From NCBI RefSeq assembly GCF_018223345.1, contig NZ_CP073587.1, positions 841,001-905,000 of the forward strand: a stretch of 64,000 nt of DNA, given 5' to 3'. Positions 10,522-18,523 of the stretch are shown here, one piece after another. Source of the stretch: Shewanella yunxiaonensis. GTDB taxonomy: Bacteria > Pseudomonadota > Gammaproteobacteria > Enterobacterales > Shewanellaceae. The notes under the pieces were generated by a model. That model made no database searches and was not told the DNA's origin. It worked only from the letters and a program-made list of their open reading frames with translations. The position numbers and the translations under genes were made by a program. Each line of letters starts with the position of its first letter. Within the stretch, counting starts at the first letter, position 1.

Positions 10522-10917
10522 ATGGCGACATCAACTAACTCAAGCCGTAAGCGCACGCAACGTGATTACACCTTAGCCTTTAAATTAGGTATCGTAGAGC
10601 GTGTCGAAAAAGGCGAGATGACGTACAAACAAGCCCAGAAGCGCTTTGGCATTCAGGGCAAGACAACCGTACTCGTTTGGCTCAGAAAGCATGGTAGACT
10701 CGATTGGTCGAAACCTTTTCAGCATCCCCTTATGCCACATTCAAAAGAAACCCCAGCACAAACTATCAAACGCCTTGAGCGTGAGTTAGCCGAAGAGAAA
10801 CTGCGTAACCAAATCCTCAATGGTATGGTCGATATCATGGATAATGAATACGGAGCTGGTTTAAGAAAAAAGTACTTATCCGGTATGTCTGGCAAGCCAA
10901 AGCCAAAAGCGAAATAA
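10522..10917 (+). CDS. IS3-family transposase OrfA (DNA-binding subunit), copy 1
   Basis: A 131-residue protein with an N-terminal helix-turn-helix region (YTLAFKLGIVERVEKG then YKQAQKRFGIQGKTTVLVWLRKHG) and a leucine-zipper-like coiled-coil segment (IKRLERELAEEKLRNQILNGMV). In IS3 elements OrfA alone regulates transposition, while the OrfAB frameshift product is the transposase. The ATG is preceded by GAGG. The slippery heptamer at 10866-10872 lies 45 nt before its stop codon. The protein is identical to that of the copy at 62836. Confidence 0.93.
   Translation: MATSTNSSRKRTQRDYTLAFKLGIVERVEKGEMTYKQAQKRFGIQGKTTVLVWLRKHGRLDWSKPFQHPLMPHSKETPAQTIKRLERELAEEKLRNQILNGMVDIMDNEYGAGLRKKYLSGMSGKPKPKAK
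10866..10872 (+). other. Programmed -1 frameshift site of the IS (A-AAA-AAG)
   Basis: In the OrfA frame the codons read AGA-AAA-AAG, so the heptamer is A AAA AAG, the most efficient -1 slippery sequence known in E. coli. After slipping back one base the frame reads K-V-L-I-R-Y-V-W-Q and stays open into OrfB through ACRAVGISRQGVYQAVARM, giving an OrfAB fusion of about 409 residues ending at 11750. Confidence 0.85.
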
Positions 10918-10982
10918 ACCTGGCAGCCGCATGTCGTGCTGTCGGTATTTCAAGGCAAGGTGTTTACCAGGCAGTTGCCCGG

Positions 10983-11750
10983 ATGAATAGTCGGAGAACG
11001 GAATTATCGGTCATCAAAGACTCCGTACAATACTGGCGTAAATATATGCCGCGATTGGGCACACGCAAGCTCTACACATTGATAAAACCTATGCTGATTG
11101 AACAGGATATCAAACTCGGACGGGATGGATTCTTTACCTATTTGAGAAATGAGGGCTTGCTGGTTAAACCCAAGAGAAGTTACACCAAAACGACGTTTAG
11201 CAAGCACTGGATGAAGAAGCATCCTAACCTGCTGAAAGCAGACGGGCTGCATGATGCAGAGCATGTACTGGTCAGCGATATCACCTATCTTGAGTCAGAC
11301 CAAGGCGTGCACTATTTGTCACTGGTTACCGATGCCGTATCACGCAAGATAGTCGGTCATCACTTGAGTACAGACATGAAAGCAGACAGCGTGGTGAAAG
11401 CGCTGAAAATGGCGGTTAGGGATAAGCGCTATATCGCTAATGCAGTGCATCACTCAGACCGGGGAGCGCAATATTGCGCAGCCGTTTATCAGGATGAACT
11501 GATAGCGAACCATATTCAGCCGTCAATGACAGACGGTTATGATTGCTATCAAAATGCACTAGCGGAAAGAGTCAATGGCATACTGAAGCAAGAGTTTTTC
11601 CTGTATCGATGTAAAACGCTGGAAGAGCTGAAGATACTTGTTCGAGAATCGATAGCGATATATAACGAAATGAGACCGCACCTGAGTTTAGATATGGCAA
11701 CACCCAATCAGGTGCACAATAGAAAAGGCCAGCTACGGGAGCTGGCCTAA
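10983..11750 (+). CDS. IS3-family transposase OrfB (DDE catalytic domain), copy 1
   Basis: Integrase-core (rve) domain, 255 residues from the first in-frame ATG, in the -1 frame relative to OrfA. Catalytic acidic residues are visible in the expected places: Asp in VLVSDITYL, Asp in HHSDRGAQY, Glu in ALAERVNGILKQEF. The frame is open upstream to the frameshift site at 10872, and the HTH-like ACRAVGISRQGVYQ segment lies in that upstream part, so the ATG at 10983 probably does not mark the physiological start; the fusion OrfAB is expected to be the active enzyme. The stop codon follows a hairpin at 11727-11747. Confidence 0.92.
   Translation: MNSRRTELSVIKDSVQYWRKYMPRLGTRKLYTLIKPMLIEQDIKLGRDGFFTYLRNEGLLVKPKRSYTKTTFSKHWMKKHPNLLKADGLHDAEHVLVSDITYLESDQGVHYLSLVTDAVSRKIVGHHLSTDMKADSVVKALKMAVRDKRYIANAVHHSDRGAQYCAAVYQDELIANHIQPSMTDGYDCYQNALAERVNGILKQEFFLYRCKTLEELKILVRESIAIYNEMRPHLSLDMATPNQVHNRKGQLRELA
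11723..11747 (-). terminator. Terminator-like hairpin reading leftward at the OrfB end
   Basis: Perfect 8-bp stem GGCCAGCT/AGCTGGCC with a 5-nt loop. Read on the minus strand it is followed by TTTT, so it resembles a Rho-independent terminator against transcription entering the IS from its right end. On the plus strand it overlaps the last OrfB codons and has no U-tract. Confidence 0.55.
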
Positions 11751-11754
11751 AAAC

Positions 11755-11779
11755 TGTCAACCTATCTTAGGACGGGACA
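11755..11779 (-). repeat. Right terminal inverted repeat of IS copy 1
   Basis: Reverse complement starts TGTCCCGTCCT and ends GTTGACA; three mismatches to the left repeat. The flanking TGC immediately outside matches the TGC outside the left end. Confidence 0.92.
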
Positions 11780-11834
11780 TGCAGTTTTTTTATACCGTAG
11801 GGTAAGTTGGCTGATGGCAGTGATTGACCTCTGT

Positions 11835-11843
11835 TGCTATGAT
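11835..11843 (+). promoter_or_regulatory. Extended -10 promoter candidate for nlpI
   Basis: TGC-TATGAT is an extended -10 element; no good -35 is seen at normal spacing, which extended -10 promoters tolerate. The predicted start near 11850 gives a leader of about 27 nt. It lies 56 bp downstream of the IS end, so the insertion appears to spare the nlpI promoter core. Confidence 0.5.
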
Positions 11844-11876
11844 GAACAGCGCATTGGAATAAAGAAGGACTTTTGC

Positions 11877-12776
11877 ATGAAATTTAATTTGCGGGCTGCC
11901 GTATTCTGTATTGTGGCTGTTGGCAGTCTCATGAACGGTGGTTGTGCTACAACTTCAGCAGCGGATAACCAGGGACAGTTGCTCGTGGCGCCGTTATTAC
12001 CCGATTACAAAATGGAAATAGCACTGGCTAAACTGAATGAGATTATTTCCAATGCCAAACTCACTCAGGAACAGCTGGCGCGCTTTCATTACGATCGCGG
12101 CGTGATTTACGATCGGTTGGGGCTGCGCATCATGGCGCGAATTGATTTTCATGAAGCATTGAAACTGCAACCTGATCTGGCCGACGCTTATAACTTTATT
12201 GGGATTTATTACACCCAGGAAGGCGAGTTTGATTCGGCTTATGAGGCCTTTGATTCCGCGTTAGAACTCGCGCCTGACTACGATTATGCCTATCTTAACC
12301 GCGGCCTGGCACTGTATTACGGTGACCGACCTAAGCTGGCCGTGGATGATATGACTGCATTTTTGCAAAAAGATCCCACCGATGGTTATCGGGCATTATG
12401 GCTTTATTTGGCTCAATACCAGGTTGATCCCAAGCAGGCGCTGGCGTCACTACAGCTCAATCGCAGTAAATTGCACGACGAGGCCTGGTCCACCGTGTTA
12501 GTGGATTATGTGTTGGGTAAAGCTTCTGATAAACAAGTCTTTGCGTTGGCCAAACGTGGACTGAAAGGGCCTTCTGAATATGCTGAGCGGTTGTGTGAAG
12601 CTTATTTTTATCTGGCAAAAGTGGCCGAAGAACAGCAACAGAATGACAAAGCCGCCAACTATCTGCGCTTAGCGCTGGCAACCAATATCTATGATTTTGT
12701 CGAACACCGTTACGCCCGGGTTGAGTTGGCATTGTTGGCAAATAAGATGGACAGCCAAAAAGATACGTCTAAGTAA
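11877..12776 (+). CDS. nlpI: Lipoprotein NlpI, TPR-repeat adaptor
   Basis: Outer-membrane lipoprotein; in E. coli it scaffolds peptidoglycan hydrolases and the Prc protease. I start it at ATG 11877 (299 residues) because AAGAAGGA lies 8-15 bases upstream and the N-terminus is then a signal peptide (KFNLRAAVFCIVAVGSLMNGGC) with the lipidated Cys at residue 23. The lipobox M-N-G-G-C is imperfect: Asn replaces the usual Leu/Val at -3. Several TPR helices follow (ARFHYDRGVIYDRLG, ADAYNFIGIYYTQEGEFDSAYEAFDSAL, AYLNRGLALYYGD). E. coli also has nlpI next to pnp; here the IS separates them. Confidence 0.93.
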   Translation: MKFNLRAAVFCIVAVGSLMNGGCATTSAADNQGQLLVAPLLPDYKMEIALAKLNEIISNAKLTQEQLARFHYDRGVIYDRLGLRIMARIDFHEALKLQPDLADAYNFIGIYYTQEGEFDSAYEAFDSALELAPDYDYAYLNRGLALYYGDRPKLAVDDMTAFLQKDPTDGYRALWLYLAQYQVDPKQALASLQLNRSKLHDEAWSTVLVDYVLGKASDKQVFALAKRGLKGPSEYAERLCEAYFYLAKVAEEQQQNDKAANYLRLALATNIYDFVEHRYARVELALLANKMDSQKDTSK

Positions 12777-12788
12777 TTTAACGCATTC

Positions 12789-12812
12789 AGGCGGCAGAAT
12801 TCGTTGCCGCCT
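12789..12812 (+). terminator. Hairpin after nlpI, weak terminator
   Basis: An 8-bp stem AGGCGGCA/TGCCGCCT with loop GAATTCGT, 12 nt after the nlpI stop. No T-tract follows (ATCACTCG), so termination is uncertain; it may be an RNA 3'-end stabiliser. Confidence 0.45.
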
Positions 12813-12969
12813 ATCACTCGTCTCACAGCTTTTGCCGGAGTTTCGGCTTTGCACGTTGTTTATCCTGTCAAGATCATAGAAAATAGCCGCCTTTAAGATT
12901 GGTTATCCGCGTCCGGCCCTACTTTTAATATGTGGTGAACCGGCGCTATTTACGCAGAAGATAGTTCCC

Positions 12970-14559
12970 ATGTCGAATAAGCTTATCCAGCAGGAAGTCG
13001 GTAAACGCCGCACTTTCGCCATTATTTCGCACCCCGACGCCGGTAAAACCACCATTACCGAAAAGGTGTTGCTGCACGGACATCTGATCCAACAGGCGGG
13101 CACCGTAAAAGGTCGCGGCTCAGGTCAGCATGCTAAATCTGACTGGATGGAGATGGAAAAAGAACGTGGGATCTCGGTGACGACCTCGGTAATGCAGTTC
13201 CCTTATAACGACTGTTTGGTGAACCTGCTGGATACTCCTGGGCATGAAGACTTCTCTGAAGATACCTATCGTACATTGACCGCAGTTGATTCCTGTTTGA
13301 TGGTCATCGATGCCGCTAAAGGTGTGGAAGACCGTACCCGTAAGTTGATGGAAGTGACCCGCTTGCGCGATACGCCAATCATAACCTTCATGAACAAACT
13401 CGACCGTGATATTCGTGACCCGATGGAGCTGCTTGATGAAGTAGAGAACGAGCTCAATATCATGTGTGCACCGATCAGTTGGCCGATTGGTTGCGGCAAG
13501 TCGTTTAAAGGTGTTTATCACCTGCATCGTGATGAAACCATTCTGTATCAGAGTGGCCATGGCCATATGATCCAGGAAGTACGCATCATTAAAGGTCTGG
13601 ATAACCCAGAACTGGATACGGCTGTCGGCAGCGACTTAGCACAGCAGCTGCGTGAAGAACTGGAACTCCTGCTGGGTGCATCTAATGAGTTTGATGAAGA
13701 GTTGTTCCTCAGTGGTGAGCTGACACCGGTATTTTTCGGGACTGCGTTGGGTAACTTCGGGGTAGATCATATGTTGGATGGTTTGACCCAGTGGGCTCCT
13801 GCCCCTAAACCACGTCAAAGCAGCGAACGTATGGTGGTAGCTACCGAAGACAACTTTTCAGGTTTCGTTTTTAAAATTCAGGCCAATATGGATCCTAAGC
13901 ATCGCGACCGTATCGCGTTCTTGCGGGTGGTCTCCGGACAATACACGCAAGGGATGAAGATGAAGCACGTGCGCATTGGCAAAACCGTGAGTATCTCTGA
14001 TGCGGTAACCTTTATGGCGGGTGACCGTGAGCGTGCAGAGGAAGCGTTTGCCGGTGATATTATCGGGTTACACAACCACGGGACTATTCAGATTGGCGAT
14101 ACCTTTACTCAGGGCGAAGATCTGAAATTTACCGGAATTCCTAATTTTGCCCCAGAAATGTTCCGTCGTATCCGCCTCAAAGATCCATTAAAGCAGAAGC
14201 AGCTGTTGAAAGGTTTAGTGCAGTTATCAGAAGAAGGTGCGGTTCAGGTTTTCCGACCACTGGATAATAACGATCTTATTGTAGGCGCGGTTGGGGTCCT
14301 GCAGTTTGAAGTGGTGGTTGCGCGGTTGAAATCAGAATACAACGTTGAAGCAATTTATGAAGCGGTAAACGTTGCCACCGCCCGCTGGGTATATTGCAAC
14401 GATGCCAAGAAGCTCGATGAGTTTCAGCGTAAATGTTCGTTGAACCTGGCGTTGGATGGTGGTGACAACCTCACCTACATTGCACCAACGATGGTGAATC
14501 TCAACCTGTCGATGGAACGCTATCCCGACATTGAATTTGCTAAAACCCGAGAACACTGA
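12970..14559 (+). CDS. prfC: Peptide chain release factor 3 (RF3)
   Basis: Translational GTPase that recycles RF1/RF2 from the ribosome after peptide release. The 529-residue length equals E. coli RF3. The G domain shows [10 protein letters not shown] (about 19-28), the [13 protein letters not shown] switch I region, [16 protein letters not shown], and [13 protein letters not shown]-like domains II and III follow, ending in the family motif [14 protein letters not shown]. There is no strong Shine-Dalgarno before the ATG (AGATAGTTCCC). It is monocistronic by context: a hairpin precedes it and a strong terminator follows. Confidence 0.98.
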   Translation: MSNKLIQQEVGKRRTFAIISHPDAGKTTITEKVLLHGHLIQQAGTVKGRGSGQHAKSDWMEMEKERGISVTTSVMQFPYNDCLVNLLDTPGHEDFSEDTYRTLTAVDSCLMVIDAAKGVEDRTRKLMEVTRLRDTPIITFMNKLDRDIRDPMELLDEVENELNIMCAPISWPIGCGKSFKGVYHLHRDETILYQSGHGHMIQEVRIIKGLDNPELDTAVGSDLAQQLREELELLLGASNEFDEELFLSGELTPVFFGTALGNFGVDHMLDGLTQWAPAPKPRQSSERMVVATEDNFSGFVFKIQANMDPKHRDRIAFLRVVSGQYTQGMKMKHVRIGKTVSISDAVTFMAGDRERAEEAFAGDIIGLHNHGTIQIGDTFTQGEDLKFTGIPNFAPEMFRRIRLKDPLKQKQLLKGLVQLSEEGAVQVFRPLDNNDLIVGAVGVLQFEVVVARLKSEYNVEAIYEAVNVATARWVYCNDAKKLDEFQRKCSLNLALDGGDNLTYIAPTMVNLNLSMERYPDIEFAKTREH

Positions 14560-14560
14560 T

Positions 14561-14588
14561 AAAAGGCGGAGTAATACTCCGCTTTTTT
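14561..14588 (+). terminator. Rho-independent terminator of prfC
   Basis: Stem GCGGAG/CTCCGC (14566-14571 with 14577-14582), loop TAATA, then six T residues, directly after the prfC stop. Confidence 0.9.
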
Positions 14589-14614
14589 ATTGAACGATTG
14601 AAAGGGATGGCAAT

Positions 14615-14779
14615 ATGAATAAACTGCTTTCGCTCATTACCAGAGGCTGGCAAAAATATACCTCCTGGTGCGATAAGATGGGGCTGACTGAAAACAGCCA
14701 ACGCTGCTGTATGCCACGTTTGCAAGATCCGCCGCTTGAGAAAAAACCGCTTACAAAAGACACCGGCAAATCATCGTAG
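14615..14779 (+). CDS. Small conserved protein, DUF5363-like (54 aa)
   Basis: A 54-residue basic protein beginning MNKLLSLITRGWQKYTSWCD and containing KMGLTENSQRCCMP, which resembles from memory the conserved GLTPEN-x-R-x-C-V-P signature of the small DUF5363 family found beside tatD-like genes in Vibrio and relatives. AAGGGATGG lies 5-13 bases before the ATG. It has no signal peptide or membrane segment; two adjacent Cys (31-32) and a Cys at 19 could bind metal or be structural. It sits between the prfC terminator and the TatD-family gene. Function unknown; the family assignment is tentative but the signature and ribosome site support a real gene. Confidence 0.65.
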   Translation: MNKLLSLITRGWQKYTSWCDKMGLTENSQRCCMPRLQDPPLEKKPLTKDTGKSS

Positions 14780-14840
14780 CTAACGCTGTCGTTGCTGTGA
14801 TTTTTTGCCGAAGCCTTTTATGCTAGCTAGCAGCGTGGAT

Positions 14841-15662
14841 ATGCTGATGCTGACTGATTCGCATGCACATTTTGATGCCCCAGAATTCGACGCCGACCGG
14901 GAACAGCTGTTTCTGGAGATGCGGCAGTCTGGCATTTCAGGTGCGTTAATTCCGGGAATATCACCGGCCAATTGGGCGCGGCAACGGCAGATAGCGATTG
15001 AGTATCAATGTGATTATGCCCTGGGGATCCATCCTTGGTATTGTCCTCCAGACATTCCGGCTGCGGTGGCTTTGTTGGAACAGCAACTGCAGCAGCATCT
15101 GAGCGATCCGTTATTAGTTGCGATTGGGGAATGTGGCTTGGACAAGCCCCGGGCGCAGCTTGCTGATGACGATGCTCGTCGCGTGGACTGGGCACAACAG
15201 GTTGCTTTATTAACGCCGCAGCTGGCATTGGCGCAAAAATATCAGATGCCAGTAGTGTTGCATGCCGTGCGTTGTCATCACGAGATGCAGGCGATATTAC
15301 AGCAGTTTCCCAATTGTCATGGTGTCATTCATGGCTTTAGCGGTAGTTATGAAGTGGCGCTGAAATACTGGCAGATGGGGTTTCGACTAGGGATTGGTGG
15401 CTTGTTGCTCGACTCCTCCGCCAAAAAATTACGCAGTGCGGTTAAACGCTTGCCATTGACGGCACTCCTGGCGGAAACTGACGCCCCGTCAATGACACCG
15501 GTAACGGCCAAAGACCGGCGTAATACCCCATTGACCCTCTTACCTGTCGTGGCCGAGATAGCAATCTTGCAAGGAACTTCCAATGTTCTGGTATCAGAAC
15601 AGCTGGAAAACAATTTTGTTCAACTGTTTGAGCGTAAAACGGAATTAAGGGAACACCCGTGA
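14841..15662 (+). CDS. TatD-family metal-dependent hydrolase (YjjV-like)
   Basis: TIM-barrel amidohydrolase-fold nuclease of the TatD family. Metal ligands are visible: HxH in TDSHAHFD, Glu in AIGECGLD, His in VVLHAVRCHHEM, His in GVIHGFSGS and Asp in LAETDAPSM. It resembles YjjV more than TatD (ALGIHPWYC). The start is uncertain: ATGs at 14820, 14841 and 14847 are all in frame and none has a strong ribosome site; I chose 14841 (273 residues), just before the conserved metal motif. Substrate is not determinable; family members act as DNases or deaminating/processing nucleases. It may form a unit with the 54-residue gene upstream. Confidence 0.88.
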   Translation: MLMLTDSHAHFDAPEFDADREQLFLEMRQSGISGALIPGISPANWARQRQIAIEYQCDYALGIHPWYCPPDIPAAVALLEQQLQQHLSDPLLVAIGECGLDKPRAQLADDDARRVDWAQQVALLTPQLALAQKYQMPVVLHAVRCHHEMQAILQQFPNCHGVIHGFSGSYEVALKYWQMGFRLGIGGLLLDSSAKKLRSAVKRLPLTALLAETDAPSMTPVTAKDRRNTPLTLLPVVAEIAILQGTSNVLVSEQLENNFVQLFERKTELREHP

Positions 15663-15733
15663 TGCTATTTGTAAGGTTTTGAAAAATAAACGCTAAATGG
15701 ACATCAGTAGGCGATTTTTTGGCAACCCTCCGT

Positions 15734-15739
15734 TATAAT
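15734..15739 (+). promoter_or_regulatory. Perfect -10 hexamer upstream of nupC
   Basis: TATAAT at 15734-15739, 65 nt before the nupC ATG. No acceptable -35 lies 16-18 bp upstream, which would fit an activator-dependent promoter (CRP and CytR control nupC in E. coli), but I could not find a convincing CRP site. Confidence 0.45.
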
Positions 15740-15803
15740 GCCGCCCAAATAAAGGTCGGTTAACGCCATTAACACTGCAATTAACAATAAAAAGGGATAG
15801 TTA

Positions 15804-17300
15804 ATGAGTATCGTCATGAGTTTAGTGGGAGTACTTGTCCTGCTGTTTGTTGGGTTTCTGTTTTCCAACAACAAAAAAGCCATTAATCTGCGTACGGTTG
15901 GCGGCGCCTTCCTGATCCAGGCCGCTTTCGGCGGCTTCGTGCTATACGTCCCGGTGGGTAAAGATATCCTCAAGGGGGTGTCTGATGCAGTTTACAGCGT
16001 CATTGACAAAGCCAACGACGGTATTCGTTTTCTGTTCGGTGACTTAGCCAATTTCAAAGTCGGTTTTATCTTCGTCATTCACGTGTTGCCGGTTATCGTC
16101 TTTTTCTCCTCTTTGATTGCGGTGTTATATCACCTAGGCATTATGCAGTGGGTTATCCGCTTATTGGGTGGCGCACTGCAAAAAGCCCTCGGCACCAGCC
16201 GCACCGAATCCATGTCAGCAACTGCCAATATCTTCGTTGGGCAGACTGAAGCGCCCCTGGTCGTGCGGCCATTCATTCCAACCATGACCCAGTCAGAACT
16301 GTTTGCCATTATGGTAGGTGGCATGGCGTCTATTGCGGGTTCAGTAATGGCGGGCTATGCCCAAATGGGTGTACCAATGGAATATCTGGTTGCGGCATCA
16401 TTTATGGCCGCCCCAGGCGGTTTGCTGATGGCCAAACTAATGCATCCGGAAACCGAAGCGCCTCATGATGACATCGTAACGCTGCCAGACGAGCAAGATA
16501 AACCTGCCAACGTGTTGGATGCTGCCGCGAGTGGCGCTTCGGCGGGGATGCAGTTGGCACTTAACGTCGGTGCGATGTTGCTGGCATTTATTGGGCTTAT
16601 CGCCTTAATCAACAGCATTATCGGTGGTATTGGTGGTTGGTTTGGTTATGGCAATGCGGCGTTAGCAACCGCCTTTGAAGCATTAAAACACGCCGCCGCA
16701 GCCACCCCAGAATTACAGGCAACGTTTAATACCAGCGTGCAGGCGTTAGCAGAACAAGCGCATGTAGCAGTCAATGCGTTGGTGATCACCGATATCGACC
16801 GGCAGCTGGTCATCGATCAGTTCAGTAAATTGCAGCAGCCACAGTTAGTCGCCGCGGCAAAATCCGTTGTGGATGCCGCCTCTGCACGCATATCGCTGGA
16901 AATTATTCTGGGTTACATCTTTATGCCACTGGCCTGGTTGATTGGGGTACCGTGGAAAGAGGCGATGCTTGCAGGCTCGTTTATCGGCCAAAAAATTGTT
17001 GTGAATGAATTTGTGGCTTACTCCAACTTTGCCCCCTATCTGAAAGATTTGGCTGAAGGTGGCAAGCTGGTGGCGGAAACGGGGATGGCGATGACAGATA
17101 AGACCAAAGCCATCGTGTCTTTTGCGTTGTGTGGCTTTGCCAACTTATCCTCTATTGCCATCCTGCTGGGCGGCCTTGGTGGCATGGCACCGAATCGTCG
17201 TCATGAACTTGCCAAGTTGGGCATGCGCGCGGTGGTTGCCGGCTCTCTCGCTAACCTGATGAGCGCCACCCTCGCTGGGCTATTTATCTCGCTGTCCTAA
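15804..17300 (+). CDS. nupC: Concentrative nucleoside transporter NupC with an unusual insertion
   Basis: CNT-family cation/nucleoside symporter of the inner membrane. Signatures are intact: SMSATANIFVGQTEAPLVVRPFIPTMTQSELFAIMVGGMASIAGSVMAGY (hairpin 1 and following helix) and the C-terminal GFANLSSIAILLGGLG hairpin. At 498 residues it is about 100 longer than E. coli NupC (400). About 78 of the extra residues (about 284-361) lie between GGWFGYGNAAL and LEIILGYIFMPLAWLIGVPW, which are near-contiguous in E. coli; the segment is Ala/Gln/Val rich and amphipathic rather than hydrophobic. Placed directly before deoCABD, it supplies their substrates. Confidence 0.93.
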   Translation: MSIVMSLVGVLVLLFVGFLFSNNKKAINLRTVGGAFLIQAAFGGFVLYVPVGKDILKGVSDAVYSVIDKANDGIRFLFGDLANFKVGFIFVIHVLPVIVFFSSLIAVLYHLGIMQWVIRLLGGALQKALGTSRTESMSATANIFVGQTEAPLVVRPFIPTMTQSELFAIMVGGMASIAGSVMAGYAQMGVPMEYLVAASFMAAPGGLLMAKLMHPETEAPHDDIVTLPDEQDKPANVLDAAASGASAGMQLALNVGAMLLAFIGLIALINSIIGGIGGWFGYGNAALATAFEALKHAAAATPELQATFNTSVQALAEQAHVAVNALVITDIDRQLVIDQFSKLQQPQLVAAAKSVVDAASARISLEIILGYIFMPLAWLIGVPWKEAMLAGSFIGQKIVVNEFVAYSNFAPYLKDLAEGGKLVAETGMAMTDKTKAIVSFALCGFANLSSIAILLGGLGGMAPNRRHELAKLGMRAVVAGSLANLMSATLAGLFISLS

Positions 17301-17672
17301 CCTCTCTTGGCTGGCCGGACCGAGTGTCCGGCCAAGCGTCAATTTACTGCTACAGTTTTTTCTTGAATTGTTCGTGAATATGAACCGTTGGTTCTGGAAA
17401 TGAAATTATCTGCGGTATATCATTGGCCGCCCTGCGAGAGTCTTTAGTCCATTGCTGTGCGGCGTATCAGTAATGGCGTAATGATTCCGCTATTTTCGCG
17501 CTAAAAAGGATTTTTCGCGGCAACAGAGATGGTTTCGCCCTCCTTGCCGCTCTTCATGGAACCAAGTCGTGAGCCTGCGAGTTGGTGAATAAAAAGGCCA
17601 ACGCCAGGGAAACCGTTTTTCGGCAGAACTGAAGCAACGGAACAGATAAGGTTATTTTCGGAGAGCTTACCC
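17301..17672 (+). promoter_or_regulatory. 372-nt intergenic region and putative structured leader of deoC
   Basis: No gene found. After the nupC hairpin comes an operator-like set of repeats, GTTC-N8-GAACC-GTT-GGTTC (17370-17394, with GAACC-GTT-GGTTC a perfect dyad). Downstream are potential RNA stems: CGCG..AAAAA/TTTTTCGCG (17497-17519), GCGGCAA/TTGCCGC (17517-17550, sharing bases with the first, so mutually exclusive), and CCTG..GTTGG/CCAAC..CAGG (17574-17608). I could not match it to a known riboswitch class (tested by eye: cobalamin, TPP, GEMM, purine, ZTP). No confident promoter. Confidence 0.5.
17312..17334 (+). terminator. Hairpin after nupC
   Basis: A 9-bp GC-rich stem TGGCCGGAC/GTCCGGCCA with loop CGAGT, 12 nt past the nupC stop. 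No T-tract follows, so it may be a weak terminator or a stabilising 3' structure that lets some transcripts continue into deoC. Confidence 0.5.
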
Positions 17673-18446
17673 ATGACTGATTTGAAACAGGCGGCCCGTC
17701 AGGCGATTCGACTGATGGATCTCACCACGCTAAATGACGATGACACCGATGAGAAAGTGATTGCGTTGTGCCATAAAGCTAAGACCCCGGCAGGCAATAC
17801 CGCCGCAGTATGTGTTTATCCACGCTTTGTTCCCATTGCGCGTAAAACACTCAATAGCATTGGTGCCAGTGATGTCAAAGTGGCTACTGTAACCAATTTC
17901 CCCCATGGCAATGATGATGTGAATATTGCCTTGTTAGAAACCAAAGCTGCAGTGGCTTATGGCGCGGATGAGGTGGATGTGGTGTTTCCATATCGGGCGT
18001 TGATGACCGGCAATGAGTCTATCGGTTATGAGTTGGTGCAAGCCTGTAAGCAGGCTTGTGGTGATAAAGCCTTGCTGAAAGTCATCATTGAAACCGGTGA
18101 ATTGAAAGATCCTGCATTGATCCGTAAAGCATCAGAAATTGCGATTGACGCAGGGGCTGACTTTATCAAGACCTCAACCGGTAAAGTGCCAGTCAATGCT
18201 ACCATTGAGGCTGCTGAGATCATGCTGGCAGTCATCAGTGAGAAAAATCCCAAGGTAGGTTTTAAGCCCGCTGGCGGTGTGCGGGATGCGGCGCAGGCGG
18301 CAGAATTTCTCGGTGTGGCGGAGCGTATTCTGGGGGCTGATTGGATTAGCGCCAGGACTTTCCGTTTCGGCGCTTCCAGCCTGCTGGCTAATCTGCTGCA
18401 TACGCTGGAGCTGGGTCAGGCCACTGGCGAAATCAAAGGTTACTGA
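17673..18446 (+). CDS. deoC: Deoxyribose-phosphate aldolase
   Basis: Class I aldolase that splits 2-deoxyribose-5-phosphate into glyceraldehyde-3-phosphate and acetaldehyde, the last step of deoxynucleoside catabolism. The 257-residue protein has the catalytic residues in context: Asp102 ([11 protein letters not shown]), the Schiff-base Lys166 (DFIKTSTGK) and Lys198 ([12 protein letters not shown]). GGAGAG lies 8-13 bases upstream of the ATG. It opens the deoC-deoA-deoB-deoD series, the same order as E. coli, and is preceded by the long leader at 17301-17672. Confidence 0.98.
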   Translation: MTDLKQAARQAIRLMDLTTLNDDDTDEKVIALCHKAKTPAGNTAAVCVYPRFVPIARKTLNSIGASDVKVATVTNFPHGNDDVNIALLETKAAVAYGADEVDVVFPYRALMTGNESIGYELVQACKQACGDKALLKVIIETGELKDPALIRKASEIAIDAGADFIKTSTGKVPVNATIEAAEIMLAVISEKNPKVGFKPAGGVRDAAQAAEFLGVAERILGADWISARTFRFGASSLLANLLHTLELGQATGEIKGY

Positions 18447-18523
18447 GTTTATTAAGCATTGTGGCGGGGGCGTTGAGTCCGCAGTTGTCATCGCGAAATT
18501 GACACACGATGCAGGAGCAACTG

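Larger units (their letters stand above)
10481..11779 (+). mobile_element. Complete IS3-family insertion sequence, copy 1 (1299 bp)
   Basis: The element is bounded by 25-bp imperfect inverted repeats (22 of 25 matching) that begin TGT and end ACA, and is flanked on both sides by TGC, read as a 3-bp target duplication. It carries two overlapping frames (OrfA, and OrfB with a DDE catalytic core) joined by an A-AAA-AAG slippery site, the classic IS3-family layout. It is inserted between the pnp terminator and nlpI, in the same orientation as both. A second copy begins at 62795; I saw no base difference over the visible 1206 nt, suggesting recent transposition. The IS3 subgroup was not determined. 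Confidence 0.95.

Noticed and set aside
9618..10556. Long antisense frame (312 codons) over pnp
   Set aside because: Shadow of the strongly codon-biased pnp gene in the opposite strand; likewise 2387-3304 opposite infB.
17560..17660. Known riboswitch class (cobalamin or c-di-GMP GEMM) in the deoC leader, suggested by CGCCAGGGAAACCG
   Set aside because: The rest of the consensus elements (B12 box, GEMM receptor and tetraloop segments) are absent.
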